Positions 37,578 through 49,202 of a stretch of DNA of 64,000 bases are shown piece by piece. The notes beneath the pieces are model-generated. The model saw only the letters and a program-made list of their open reading frames with translations. It ran no database searches and was not told the DNA's origin. Origin of the DNA: Ampelomyces quisqualis (Eukaryota > Ascomycota > Dothideomycetes > Pleosporales > Phaeosphaeriaceae); the NCBI GenBank assembly GCA_018398575.1, contig JAGTXZ010000024.1, forward strand, positions 1,240,001 to 1,304,000, given 5' to 3'. The position numbers and the translations under genes were made by a program. Numbering within the stretch: position 1 is the first letter of the stretch; each line of letters opens with the position of its first letter.

Positions 37578-40500
37578 TAGAGCTGCTATAAGAAAGAACT
37601 ATCTAAGACAAATCTTACGTACTAATGTATTGTAGTATACAAAAGCTAGCTATAAAATCTGTTACTAATAAGACAGTTAGACTAGGCAGCGCAAAATAGA
37701 GTCTCTTAAGAGTAAGTATAAGCCTAAGAACACTCTTAGATTTATCTTTGCTAACGTTGTTAGCATTCTATGCTACTATCCTTACCTATAATAATGCAAT
37801 AACTAACTACGCACGCGCAAAGGTATAGTGCTAGGCGTAAGTTAAATATAACCTAGGCATAGACCTATCTTAGAGCAATCTATCTAACCCTGCGCCTACT
37901 AACTACTATAAGATTAATATACTAAGTATCTCTACGCCTTACTAGCTGCTTAACAATTATTGTATAGAAAAGAAGTGTAAGAAGCTAGTACAATAAAGAT
38001 ATATCTTAGTTAGGTCTAAGCTAACTCTATAGTAGGCTAACAAAGCTTTAGAGTCCCTTAAGCCTAAGAAGAGCAAGACAGCTATACTAACTAATAAACA
38101 CAGTGTACGTATACAGATCTATCTACGTTAGGTCTTAGCTAATATTGTCTTAGGGATGCGCTATTAAGCTTACTTAAGCTATAGCTCTTAGCAGCTCCTT
38201 AGCTAAGAAATGCAAAAACTATAGCAATCTTAACACTAGTAAGTTTACTACAGAACTTACTTAGATATATCCTGTCTAATATACGCAGAATGCTCTAACT
38301 TTACAGTAGACTATAGAACTAGCCTAGAAGAAGGTTGCCTTATTGTTAATTTCTACACAGTAGAGTCTATTAAAGTAGTGCAAGACTATATAGATAGAGT
38401 ATACGTATATATTAGATAGTTCTAAGTTAAATCCTAACTAACTTGTGTAGCGTAACGCGTAAGGTAACAAAGGTAGCTAAGAAAGCTAGTAAGAGCACGT
38501 AGCGTACAAATAGAGTACTACTATAAGAAAGTATCTAGGTTCTATTCAGGTAGGCAAGTTAGGCTTTCTTTCTATTTTCTTAATTATATGTAAGTAGGTT
38601 CTGTAACAATAGGGCAATAGGTCCTAGAATAACAAGTCTTACAGACGCATGTAAGACTATTCCCTAATGTTTAGATATATATTCTAGGTATAAAAAAGAA
38701 TTATATAATCTGTTTTAAATGCCCCTATAATATAACTATATAACTACACTATTAAATCTAAAAGTGTAGTGCTATACAATAACCTAAGTTTATTTCTAAT
38801 AAGGAGCACTCTATACTATAGGTTAGCAATACTAAAAATATTATTAAATAGTAATATACTGCGCCTAGCCCTATAACAAGCTTAACAGGAGGTCCCTTTA
38901 ATGCGTAGTATATCTTGCACCTTGCGTATATTAGGCTTCTATAATAGGATTAGTCTTAGTACAATCTAGAGATATAATAGCATGTTTATACACTAGAACT
39001 AATATAGTAAGGTAGTGTTAGGCAAGTATTGCAACATACATCTGCTATTAGCAAGGTAGCTAAGGCTAGTCTAGAACTATTCTTGCCTGCTGCAGCTAAC
39101 GTAGCTGTAGTACTACCTCTAGCTATTAGTAAGGCAGCTAAGGCTAGTCTAGGACTATTCTTGCCTACTGTAGCTAACGCACTCTCTATACAGACCCCTG
39201 TCTCTATAGGTATAATAGCAGAGGGTTCCTGTACGCACTTTTACATACCTATGTTAGTACTAGGAATAAACTTAGATAAGTCTAATATCCTTATAGTTGC
39301 ATCCTCTATTAGCTTGTCTAGGTAGCTATAAACTAAAGAAGTCTATAACGTTAGCGCAATAGAATAATCTTAGACTTAACTTAAAGCGTTACTATAATAT
39401 TGTTAATATCCTTCTATTTGTTATTTGTTATACCCTAGGTGTTTGCTTAAGACTTGTCTTAGTATACTCCTAAATCTACACTACTGCTGCTAGCGTTATT
39501 ATTATTGGCGTTACTACTGTTATACTCTATTTTAGAAAACCTACTGTAATTAACTAAGTTACTTGTAATCTAGGACTATATCTAAGTCTTATCTAACCTA
39601 TACTCTCTTCTACTACTGTTTGTATTGTATAGTTCTGTTTTAGTAGAGGGTCTTAACTTAGATAGGTCTTGGGACAGTGCCTCTATAGACACGCGAATAG
39701 ACTAGTTATATAGAAATATAACTAGAGGCAGGTAACTAAGATTATAGTACCCTTTACAGATAGCGTTATTAATGTCTATAACGCAGGCCTAATACTCTGT
39801 AGGGATTAAACTTAGAGTATTCTAGTACTTTAAGGCAGTACTTACTGTTAAGTTGTAGCGTCTGCATTAAACTAGTTTAACTCTAGATCTATTTCTCAAG
39901 TACTATACTCTAGGCTACTTAGAATTAACTAGGTTACTACTATAGAATAACGTACGTGTTGCTTTTGCATATAGCAAACACAAGCACTATTAGATAAGAA
40001 AGAAGCCTAGAGAAAACTATTAGTACATAGAATAGTCTAAGTTAGATCTAGGTAGCGTATAAATATAGGGTATAACTTAGGGCGTTAACTAGGCTTATAG
40101 ATATTAATATTAACGTTGCAGTGCAGCTACCCCTTTATACTCTAATATACTTTACTTATAAGATCCTATAATATATTACTCTAGAACACTCTAGGTTAAA
40201 ACTAAAGCAAACCTAGTGTAGAAACAGAAAGCTCTTAGGTTGCATAGCGGCTTACTTGTACCTTGTATAGCTAGGCTTCTATAGTTAGCATAGAATAATC
40301 TAAGATTATACTATAAAAACGTACAGAGTTATTAAGTTTAACAATATAATAGGAGGATATAGTAAGCGTAGATCTGTTGCAGTTGTGTCTAAAGTTAAAG
40401 TAGAGTTTAGGTTGTGTTGTAGAAAAAAGGAGGTTTAGTTTTAAGTAAGTAAGGGGCAATATAATTATATTTTATGCTAAGCTACTAAGGTTAGCCTATA

Positions 40501-42992
40501 CTTACTAAGTACAGCACAATATCTAACTAAGATAGATCTAGGTTATATACTAGACCCTCCTAGGTAACTATTTACATTAAATAATATAGTAGATAACTAC
40601 TAGACTAGTCTAAAAGCCTTCTCTATAATCTCTACTTTTTTACACCTTAATTAGGCTACCTAGGCGCATAACTCTAGTGCTTCTGCTATAAGAGAAAGGG
40701 CTGCTATATTAGCAACTAGATGTACTGCCTAGTTAAGAGCGTTCTTAGATGCTTATTAATATAGAGACTGCAATGTATTGTATAGAGTTTACAGTCCTAG
40801 AGTAGGAGGTAGTAAAAAAGAACTATACTTGTTAGTATTATTGTACGTAATATAGAATGCGTCTAGGTTTACTCTATACCTTAACTGCAAAGGTATACCT
40901 CTACTTCTTTAATATTAATATTTGCGTGTAATATAGTGCTATAAGAGTAGATTAGTATAGCATAATATAGTCTTAGTTGCTTCCTACCTGCGCTTCTACC
41001 TACTTTAACTATATAAGGCAACTGTACTCCTTAATTAACTGTAAGAAGCAGTCTAGGACTATTCCTAGAAAACACTAGGCAAGGACCAAATTGCCCTACT
41101 TAATAAAACTACAAGAGACAGAGCTTAGGTAGTGCTCCTGCGCCTACAGCTAGGTTAGGCTATCTCTTTATTATCTAAGAAGGGACTAGAACTAATCTTA
41201 GTCTCCTACCTCTCTTATTCTGCCTGTTATTTTCTTCTTCTAGCTGTGTTATAAGCTTAATAGTAAACTAAGAATAGTCTTAGAACGTACTAGTTATAAC
41301 CTAATAGCGCAAGAGTTAATTACTTATAGACGTTTAGCTATACTGCAATACAACTCTATAATTATTATACGCCTAAAAGGTATTCCTATCTCTATAGTTA
41401 AGTATCTTAGACCTGTTTTAGTTTAGTCCTATATAGTTAACCTAAGTACTAACCTATATACGCCTTAATAGCTTTTAGAAGCAACATGTTCTTTTCTTAA
41501 GCGTTAGAGCAAAAGTTATTTTATTCTCCTGCGTTTGTATTCTACCTCTAATAGCTAAGCTATATTTTTAGATCTATCCTAGACATAGCTAGGCAAAGTC
41601 TAGGAGTATACAGACTTCTTTTATTTTTAGTTTATATAGCAACCTTGCTTAACAGAAACAGATCTATAGTTATAAGTATAGATTAGTCTAAGACTAGGCT
41701 ATATATACCTATAATTGCTTTAATGTAGCTATTAAACTTGTCCTATATACAACACGTTGTTATAGACTCTAATAGCCAATTTAGCCTATCCTAGTCCTAT
41801 AAATAATTCTAAGTTATTTCTATAATACCCTGCATAAAGTATATATAACAGAATATAACTACGTTAGAAACTTGCTACTGCTAGGGACAGTACTGCTTGT
41901 CCTTAAAGACACTTAGATACTTCTCTAAACCTACTCTTTATATAAATATATAGAGATAATTCTAGACTTGTAATATACCTGCAAGCTATTTTTTGCACAT
42001 ATCTAATGTAACAACTATTATCCTAGAGTTGTAGAGATACTTCTATTGTAGTCTAAGATTATTCTCCTCTATAACTTAGAAGAGGCAGGTAAATAACTCC
42101 TAGTACATTTTAGTAGTGTTCTAATTAATAAAAGCGCGTGCAAACGTGTAAACTGCAAAACAGGTTAGGATGCAACTAAGATACTCTAGAGACATACGTT
42201 TATCTAGACTATAGAGATACGCAGTAAACGTAACCTCTTAGATAGAGCTTTAGTAAACGCGTTAAAAGCTTATATTAATAACAAGCTAAGGGGCTAGATT
42301 AACCTAGAACAGTCTTAGTTAATAACAAAAAAACAGTATTACTAGAAGATTTAGCCTATTATAATAAAAGTATTTAATATACTAAGGCAGTTAGTACAGC
42401 TAATAATTAGAACAAGACTAAGATAATGCACAGGATTAGGGCAATAACGCTTAAGCTTATACTTTATCTTAACCCTATTAATATAGGTACTAGCTAGATA
42501 CGTATATAGGCGCTTCTTGTAGATAATTAACTGTATTCTGTAACAGTTATTTAACAACAGATACAACTCTCTAATTAATTTAAGTCTATTTCTATTAAGA
42601 TAGCTACAAAGTTAAGGATTCTATAAAAAGGTTGCTTATAACAAGTTAGTAGAGAATAGACAAAGACTATTCTAATTCTATACTTATTAATAACCTAGGG
42701 TCCTAGATATCCTGTATAATTGTAGCAAGGTTATGTAAGATCTGTTTTAAATACTTTGTAGGCAGAGGTAGAAGGTAGTTGTATCTATTGTAAAATACTA
42801 GAACTATATACAGATAACTCTAAATTGCAATAGAGATAAATATATAAACATAATTAGGGCACTTACTAATATTAGGATAGCGTTTAGGGAATTGCATTAG
42901 TTATTATTACCCCTAAATGTAATTAAGACCTCTAATGCGTAAGAAGTATCTAAGAAAGAACTAAACTATACGTATAATAGTGTAAATAAGTA
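37578..42992. other. RIP-degraded DNA of unknown origin
   Basis: About 5.4 kb of TA-rich sequence. The only open frames of any length (39029-39325, 40271-40459 and 42351-42566) are not recognisable. A 78-bp tandem duplication lies at 39044-39199. Confidence 0.5.
39044..39199 (+). repeat. 78-bp tandem duplication
   Basis: GCTATTAG..AAGG.AGCTAAGGC recurs at an offset of 78 bp (39044 and 39122), a multiple of three. It lies inside an open frame of 98 codons that survives within RIP-mutated DNA. Confidence 0.75.
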
Positions 42993-43827
42993 CGTTAGGA
43001 AAATTTAAGATTAATCTGATTAGCCCAATCGCTGCAACCTGCAGCAGCCCAACAGCAATACTGTCTACTAGACAATTTGCCAAAGTCGCCCCACTCACTT
43101 CTGGTCGCTAGCAACCCAACAGCAACCTGACAGAGTTGCCAGATCTAACAGAGTCGCTAGTGTCGCTAATGTTGCCAATTTTACTCACGTGACTGTATTG
43201 CTGTATTTTCATAATTACGTAAGTAACCTAAAAATACAAAATATAGAGCGGAATTCCCTCTTTAAAATGCACTATTCAGATTTTTTTTAGCTACTCTAGT
43301 TATTAAGATATAGCGCGTTAAAGTTATAAACTTTTTTAAAAAAACTTTAAAGGACGTTCAACACAGTAGATCTCAACGCCCACACTATAATATATTAAAA
43401 TAAAATAGTCCTAGAGTAAAATCTACACTTTAGTTACTATTTTTTTAAAAAAAAATATAATATATTATCTAGTTAAAGTGCTAGAGCTTTAGCGAAAACA
43501 AGCTTTAGCAAAGAACATTAAAAAGTTACAAACTTTACTGCTGTGCATCTTAGCAACTAGAGCAGCTATAAAAATTCTAAATAGTGCGTTTTAAAGAGGG
43601 AATTAAGCTCTATATTTTAGGTTTTTAGAATAATTACGTAATCGCGCGGGTGGGGCAGGTGGGTCCAGTGGATCAGGTGGATCAATTTGGGCGTTTTTGT
43701 CTAATTAGGCAGCCAGAACAAATAGGAGTAGCTAGGCACTGTAGACTACAGTTAAAAACTGTCTAGTTGACTGTTCTAACAATGTCGCTAATGTTGCAGA
43801 TGTTGCTAACGTTGTGTTTTCCTAACG
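42993..43827. mobile_element. Foldback/MITE-like element, copy 2
   Basis: 835 bp, same orientation as copy 1 and closely similar along its length, with the same CGTTAGGAAAA / TTTTCCTAACG ends. The hairpin arms lie at about 43,230-43,322 and 43,560-43,655. The differences from copy 1 are mostly transitions. The flanks share TA. Confidence 0.8.
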
Positions 43828-46460
43828 TAGCTGTGTTTTAATCTACAATAGCATATTTAGCGTTAAACGCAGATTTCTAGTTAGTATTAAAGCGCTCTTT
43901 TAAGAATAGTATTTTAGAAAAGAATTTAGGATCAATCTGCTTCTGCCTGTACTAGCCAACCTAGACGTTAGGCCTAGTATAATACTTGCAGCATATATAC
44001 TAGGCCTTAACCTATGTTAGCATCTAGGAAAGAATTAGCATAAGATTTAACTTAGTCTAATCTTAATTGTACTATAGTTACATTTGAGTTATAAAGCTAT
44101 TACCTTTAAGTTGTATTTAAGTTGCAATAGTATTAGAACATAATAATAATATAGTATTATCTTAGTTTAAACTTAGTTAACACTAAGTTATATTTAAAAA
44201 CATATACAGTTGCATTTAAGTTTAAGTTTAAGTATAACTTAGTTAAATTTAAGTTCCTATTTGTTTATAACTTACTAGTAGTAAACTAAGTTATAATAGA
44301 GTAAGGAAATTAGATATCTTATATAGCTATTATTACATTACACAAGAACTAGATAACAGGTAGTAGCGTTATAATCTTTACTACAGGCTTAGCTCTTTTA
44401 GTACAGTTTAATCTTAAACAAAAACAGACTAATCTTATAGTTAGATACACAGGAAAAGACTAAGTTAAGTCCTAGAATAGGCATCCTACCTATAAGCTAC
44501 TACCTGTAAGTTAACCTTGTTATTATAGCGCTAGACGTCTTACATAATCTTCTAAACTAACAGACTATAATAAGTATAAGATAGATCCCTTATTTAAGAG
44601 CTTAGAAACTAGCAAACTTTTACGCTAGTACACTTATATTTATACCTATAACAGGGTAAATTATTTAGAAAAGTAACTTAGGTTAGTTTCTTAGTTAGAT
44701 CTATAGTTTTTTATTTTTGCCTTTTGTAGTATTGTATTTCCTAGCAGGTTAGCTAAAACTAAGAATAGATATAATATCTAGAACTAACTAAGAGTAATCT
44801 AAGGGTATTGCTAGTCTTCTTTGTGTATAGAGTGTCTATTAAGTACGCAGTTCTATTTGTTAACGTTTATAAATATATAGGTATAGTAGTAGAGTAAATA
44901 ACATGCGTTACTATAAGTAGAAACGTCTAGAAATTCTCTTAGTTCTATCTAGGAGTCTATATAGTCTGTATTAGTCTCTTAGTATACTATATATTTCTGT
45001 TAGAACAGAACTTAGAGTATTTCTAGCATGCGTACTATTAGGTTATTTCTATTAGAATTGTTATTGCTTAAGCTATTGTCTGTATTAGTGTTATAATTTA
45101 ATACTAGACTATATATAAACTATTTCTAGTTAGATATTTATCTATATAAGGCATAGGTAACGTACACTTAGCTTAGGTAAGATTAGTTCTAAAAAGTTCT
45201 TAAGATTACTTTATATAAGAACTAGTAAGTGTAGTTAAAGGTACTTGTCTAATATAGTATTAAACGCCTACTTGTCTTATTGCTCTCTACTTAATACCTT
45301 TTGCGTGCCTTAAGCAACATTTAAAGAAGTAATACTAGACTAAACTAAGCTAGTTTCTATCTTTTATAGGCCTAGGTCTAGAGGTAGTAGAGATATATAT
45401 ATAGTACAAGGACGCTTAGCTCTATAATACAGTGTATTATGTAAACCTAAAGTAGACTAAGACTAAGACTATTCTAAAGACAAAATCTAACTAGAGATAG
45501 TAGTAAGAGTAGCTTAAATAGCTAAGACAGCGCAACTTAATCTAGGAATTGCGCAACTCTGCTTACTCTAAGATAGATTCTAGCTACAGGCACAGGCAAA
45601 AGTAGATAAAAAAGGTTCTAGTGTTGTAAGTAAGATATATCCTAATAAATTCTGTTAGGAAATAGTCTAAAAGAAGTTCTTATTAACTACTAGATAAAGA
45701 GGTAGAGGTATATTAACATTAGAGCGTTGCAGTAGTGTCTTAAAGTTACTACTAAGTTAAAACCTAAATAAAACTAGCTTAAATATAGATCTAGACATAG
45801 TTTTAACTAAGTTTAGTTCTAGTTAAAACGCACTACTACTAGCTAGAAAACCTAGAGATACACTTTGCTCTAGTTCTCTAACGCTGCTACTAAAGATAAC
45901 AGAGAAGGCTTAGATTAAGTGTCTTAATATATCTAGGTATATTTCTTAGATAGTTAGAGGTGTATATATACTAATTAGATAGTTAGATTGCAACTACTTT
46001 AACACACAAGGCTAGATTTGTTTCTAATAGGCCCTATGTTTAGCTTTATTTAGATTTATATTTATGCGCAAAGAAAGGTAGATAAAGTACTACTACTAGG
46101 AGTTTAATAGCTGCTAAGTATTATATTAAGTTAGAACTAAGTTGTAACTTAGAGAAAACACTACCTTAACCTAAGCTGCTAGTGTTATTAGAGTGCTATT
46201 TTTAATTAACTAGCAAAGGTTAGCTAGCTGTACAGACAGCAGTAGAGATTGTTCTAAGTTAATTCTAGTTATACTTGTTTTATCTGTTTTGCTTCCTTCT
46301 ATTAGTACGTACTGCTACTAAGTTGCATCTTAAAAAAATCTATTCTTATGCTAGATGCGTCTAGGATAAATCTTAAAATTAACAACAGGGTTAGTAAATT
46401 ATGTTGTGCAGGTGTCCTAGACTATTAAGATTGTGGGCTTGGCAGGCTGCGCACCAGGGG
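43828..46460. other. RIP-degraded DNA up to the right edge of the block
   Basis: About 2.6 kb of TA-rich sequence returning to normal composition at about 46,430. No gene or transposon domain is recognisable. Confidence 0.5.
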
Positions 46461-46502
46461 TTAAGCGAGGACGACGGAACTTGAGTTCTGGGACAGCCGA
46501 GC
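46461..46502 (-). repeat. Right arm of perfect 42-bp inverted repeat
   Basis: Exact reverse complement of 13152-13193. It lies about 30 bp outside the RIP-mutated DNA and keeps ordinary composition. Confidence 0.9.
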
Positions 46503-46511
46503 TACATGCTC

Positions 46512-46521
46512 CCGCAACTTG
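46512..46521 (+). repeat. Right copy of 10-bp direct repeat flanking the block
   Basis: CCGCAACTTG, matching 13134-13143 in the same orientation, 9 bp outside the inverted repeat. Confidence 0.45.
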
Positions 46522-47115
46522 GCTCCCAGCACTCGACCGCATGAAAGCGGCACGGTTTCGGCATCTACCGTTATGCGAAGCTGGCTCGATGGCCCGCAAT
46601 TGTTTTACAAACGTGTTTCGATCTCAGCGTCGCACAAGTCGGGCTTGGACAACGGACAACATCAAGAACAGTTACAACTTACAATTGCTTCCGGTACATT
46701 TTCGCGTGACACAGCGTCTTGCAACAACAAGAGTTGAAAAGATGCGAGAACGAAGCACGGACTTGATGGCGGACTCCAGCCCTGTGCCACTGGCCCATAA
46801 GACTATTGCAGCTTGGCGTGGAGAAATTATGGCGCCCCTGCATCCATACCCAAATGTCTGGGTGCCTTGGGCTGCCCAGTGCACATTGGCATTAAACAGC
46901 CTTACGCCTCTTCCCTGTGCCCAGAGCACCTGCTTGATTATTACATACTCCGTACTCCGTACATCTTTCCCACTTGTTTCATCTAGCTTCAATTTACTTC
47001 TCACCACTGGTGGAACATACAAACATTCTGCTTCAAGCAGTTTTTTTATAAACAACTAGCCAATACCCAGCAAACAAACATCTCACGCTCATCTTCGCGA
47101 TCAATTCTACCCATC
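46522..47115 (+). promoter_or_regulatory. Upstream region of the 129-aa gene
   Basis: About 600 bp of normal-composition DNA. An open frame of 208 codons crosses it (46433-47059) but its composition is not protein-like and it begins inside the block edge. A TTTTTTTATAAAC tract about 70 bp before the next start codon may be a core-promoter element. Confidence 0.35.
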
Positions 47116-47505
47116 ATGTCCTCACCAAATTTACCCTACGCTCCTCCTACCTCTCCACGCGCGAACCGGCCAATACTTTCTCCAATCGACACAGCCTTTT
47201 CGTCGAATCAATCGCGCTCACCGTCACCGTACTCGGATAACTACTCTCTCCAAACCCTCGTCGAGACCCGCCATCGCAATCACGATTCTCTCATCTTCAT
47301 CAACGCAACCGTCCCGCTCAGCCCCTCGTCCACATCTAGCTCGCCATTCAGAGAGAACCCATACGAGGGCCTCACACCCCGAAAGCGCAGCGGTCTGGCA
47401 CGATTGTTCTGCTGCTTTGGGCGCGAGGAGCGCGCGAGACGAAGAATTATGAGAGAGACGGAGTTCGAGAAAGTTGGCGAGGCAGGCCATTGGACGGAAT
47501 ACTAG
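47116..47505 (+). CDS. Small Ser/Pro-rich protein of unknown function (129 aa)
   Basis: A single-exon frame of 129 residues. The first ~85 residues are Ser/Pro-rich and probably disordered (SRSPSPYSDN), followed by a basic, cysteine-containing segment, GLARLFCCFGREERARRR, and an acidic end finishing GHWTEY. The LFCCF motif next to basic residues could be a palmitoylation-type membrane-association site; this is inference. The start codon follows an A/C-rich leader typical of fungal genes. I do not recognise a family, but the composition bias and ordered C-terminus argue for a real gene. It is the first gene right of the transposon block. Confidence 0.6.
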   Translation: MSSPNLPYAPPTSPRANRPILSPIDTAFSSNQSRSPSPYSDNYSLQTLVETRHRNHDSLIFINATVPLSPSSTSSSPFRENPYEGLTPRKRSGLARLFCCFGREERARRRIMRETEFEKVGEAGHWTEY

Positions 47506-48320
47506 GATGGTGGCATGGGCGTAGAGACGGTCCTTTTGGTCGAAACACCAAAACATCAGCGCTGCTGAGCATAGCCTACGGGACTGGGGAACATCGGAGT
47601 TCTGAATACTCGAAATCAACCCGAACAGTCTCGTCCCGAAACTTCGGAACATATTACGTGTGAAGGGCATGTTGCTTGCCTTACACAACAGTTTCTTTTG
47701 CATATATCCCCAGGACTTTGTCGGCTTTCCCCCCCCTGTGGCTGCTACCGTATCGGTCAGCCAGTCTACACACAGACTTTTTCTTTCCTTTGTCTCTGTG
47801 TCTGGGAGAAGGCGTGATCATAGTTATGCTCATGGTCCTTGAAGGATGGGATTAGATGGGGTGTTTCAACATCTACTTGGCTGAACGAAGCCTCCCTGGA
47901 ACTTATCACTTCTTTCAAATGTGTGCAGACAGAACGAAACGTAGGGCGCGCGGATGGGGTATCATTTGTTGTAGGAAAACTTCGCCTCTCTCTGCTTGAT
48001 GTTCCTGACTCTGTTTGATGGCATCGAAACCTGCCAGTTCATGATCTTCACTTTGCGAGAATTACATCGACTTGCCCGTTCCGTCGAAAAGTAAGCGCTG
48101 CCTGCTTTCGATAGCCCGTGTTAAGTGATACTTCCTCCAACCTTCTCAATTCTCAGTGCTCGCTGTTTTCCGATGGCCGTGTCTAGATATTGATTTCGAC
48201 ATTGGACTGCGGATATGTTGCATATCTCGCGCGTCCAGCAATCTCTCTACGGCCTTTCATCGTTTATGTGACTTCATCGTCTCTCTCGCGTTCTCCAAAT
48301 CTCAAGGATGAGTATTGTGG
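47506..48320. other. Intergenic, no gene recognised
   Basis: About 800 bp containing the 3' ends of two convergent genes. A frame at 47660-47842 and a C-rich tract near 47,730 are present but not convincing as genes. Confidence 0.4.
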
Positions 48321-48682
48321 TCATCTTCGTCGACACTGTGCAATTTCGCCCTATGCGTCGTTAGCTATCAACTGGTGGATTGGTCTTGAATGACTTACTC
48401 GGGACAGTTTTCTAGGTGCAGCAACGCAGTAAGAATTCTGTATGATCTGTAAAATCTCATTAGCTACCTCACTTGGGGAGAACAGAACTGCTCTCAACTT
48501 ACATGCATATCGTAGGTACCAGCACCAAACTTCATTCTCAAGAGAGCCAGGAGTTTTCCAGCGTCGATACAAGCACCTGGGATAGACTGGAAGTCGCCGA
48601 TGTCATAGATATCATCACGGTCGCTGAGTCCCGCAAACGGAGTTGTGAATTGGGGCGCAGCTTGGACGATCGAAAGTGACAT
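48321..48682 (-). CDS. Small spliced gene, 85 aa, unknown function
   Basis: Three exons, complement(48321..48350, 48399..48446, 48503..48682), encode 85 residues. Both introns (56 and 48 nt) have GTAAGT donors, and the branch-like sites are GCTAATG and GCTAACG, the latter followed by an ATAG acceptor; all junctions are phase 0. The protein starts MSLSIVQAAPQFTTPFAGL, continues through a stretch rich in Asp and Ile, and after splicing reads NSYCVAAPRKLSR then GEIAQCRRR. Three cysteines are present. No clear signal peptide is visible, although the frame extends upstream to 48937, so a longer N-terminus is possible. Not recognised; the splice signals are the main support. Confidence 0.55.
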
Positions 48683-49202
48683 TGTTGACTGATTCGCGAA
48701 ACGAAGCGGCGCAGTGACCAGAAAGGAAAAATGGGATGCTTCACTGATTGTGATGGGGGTATTGCGTCCCGAGCACCACGTATATATTTGAATGCAGTGA
48801 GGCATGGTGAACAGCGCGCGCCTGGCGAAACTCAGCTCACATGGGGCCAAAGCCAAAAGTGCACCGCCACAGGGCTCAGCTGAACCCCTGTGCTGCTCGT
48901 GCTCGCATTCCTGTAACCTGGCTTGACCGGACATCACCGTTCAGGCAATATAGTGCCTAAAAGAAGGCAATTGATGCAGCCACATCACCGGCAGCCGAAC
49001 CAAGCATACCGGTAAGGCACTATGGCACACGTTCGAGGCGCCCGTCTGAGGCACATGGCGGCTCATGATGCCTCGAGGCTCAGCCCAGTCCGATCTTGTC
49101 CCTGTCTGGCACGTCTCGCTGGTCAACAGCGACAGTCATATACTTCGACAGCCCACATTGCGCACTGCGTTTGGATAATGCGCAGCGTGTGTCGCCTGCG
49201 AA
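48683..49202. promoter_or_regulatory. Divergent upstream region
   Basis: About 520 bp between the minus-strand 85-aa gene and the plus-strand kinase gene. It should hold both promoters. No motif was recognised. Confidence 0.35.

Noticed and set aside
13194..46460. Starship-type giant element with a tyrosine-recombinase captain
   Set aside because: The block's size fits, but I see no DUF3435-like captain gene or cargo genes, and a 42-bp TIR plus 10-bp direct repeat suits other mechanisms better. Degradation prevents a firm exclusion.
46433..47059. Plus-strand open frame of 208 codons crossing the right edge of the block
   Set aside because: It starts in the block edge, overlaps the inverted repeat, and has no protein-like features. 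Treated as promoter DNA of the 129-aa gene.
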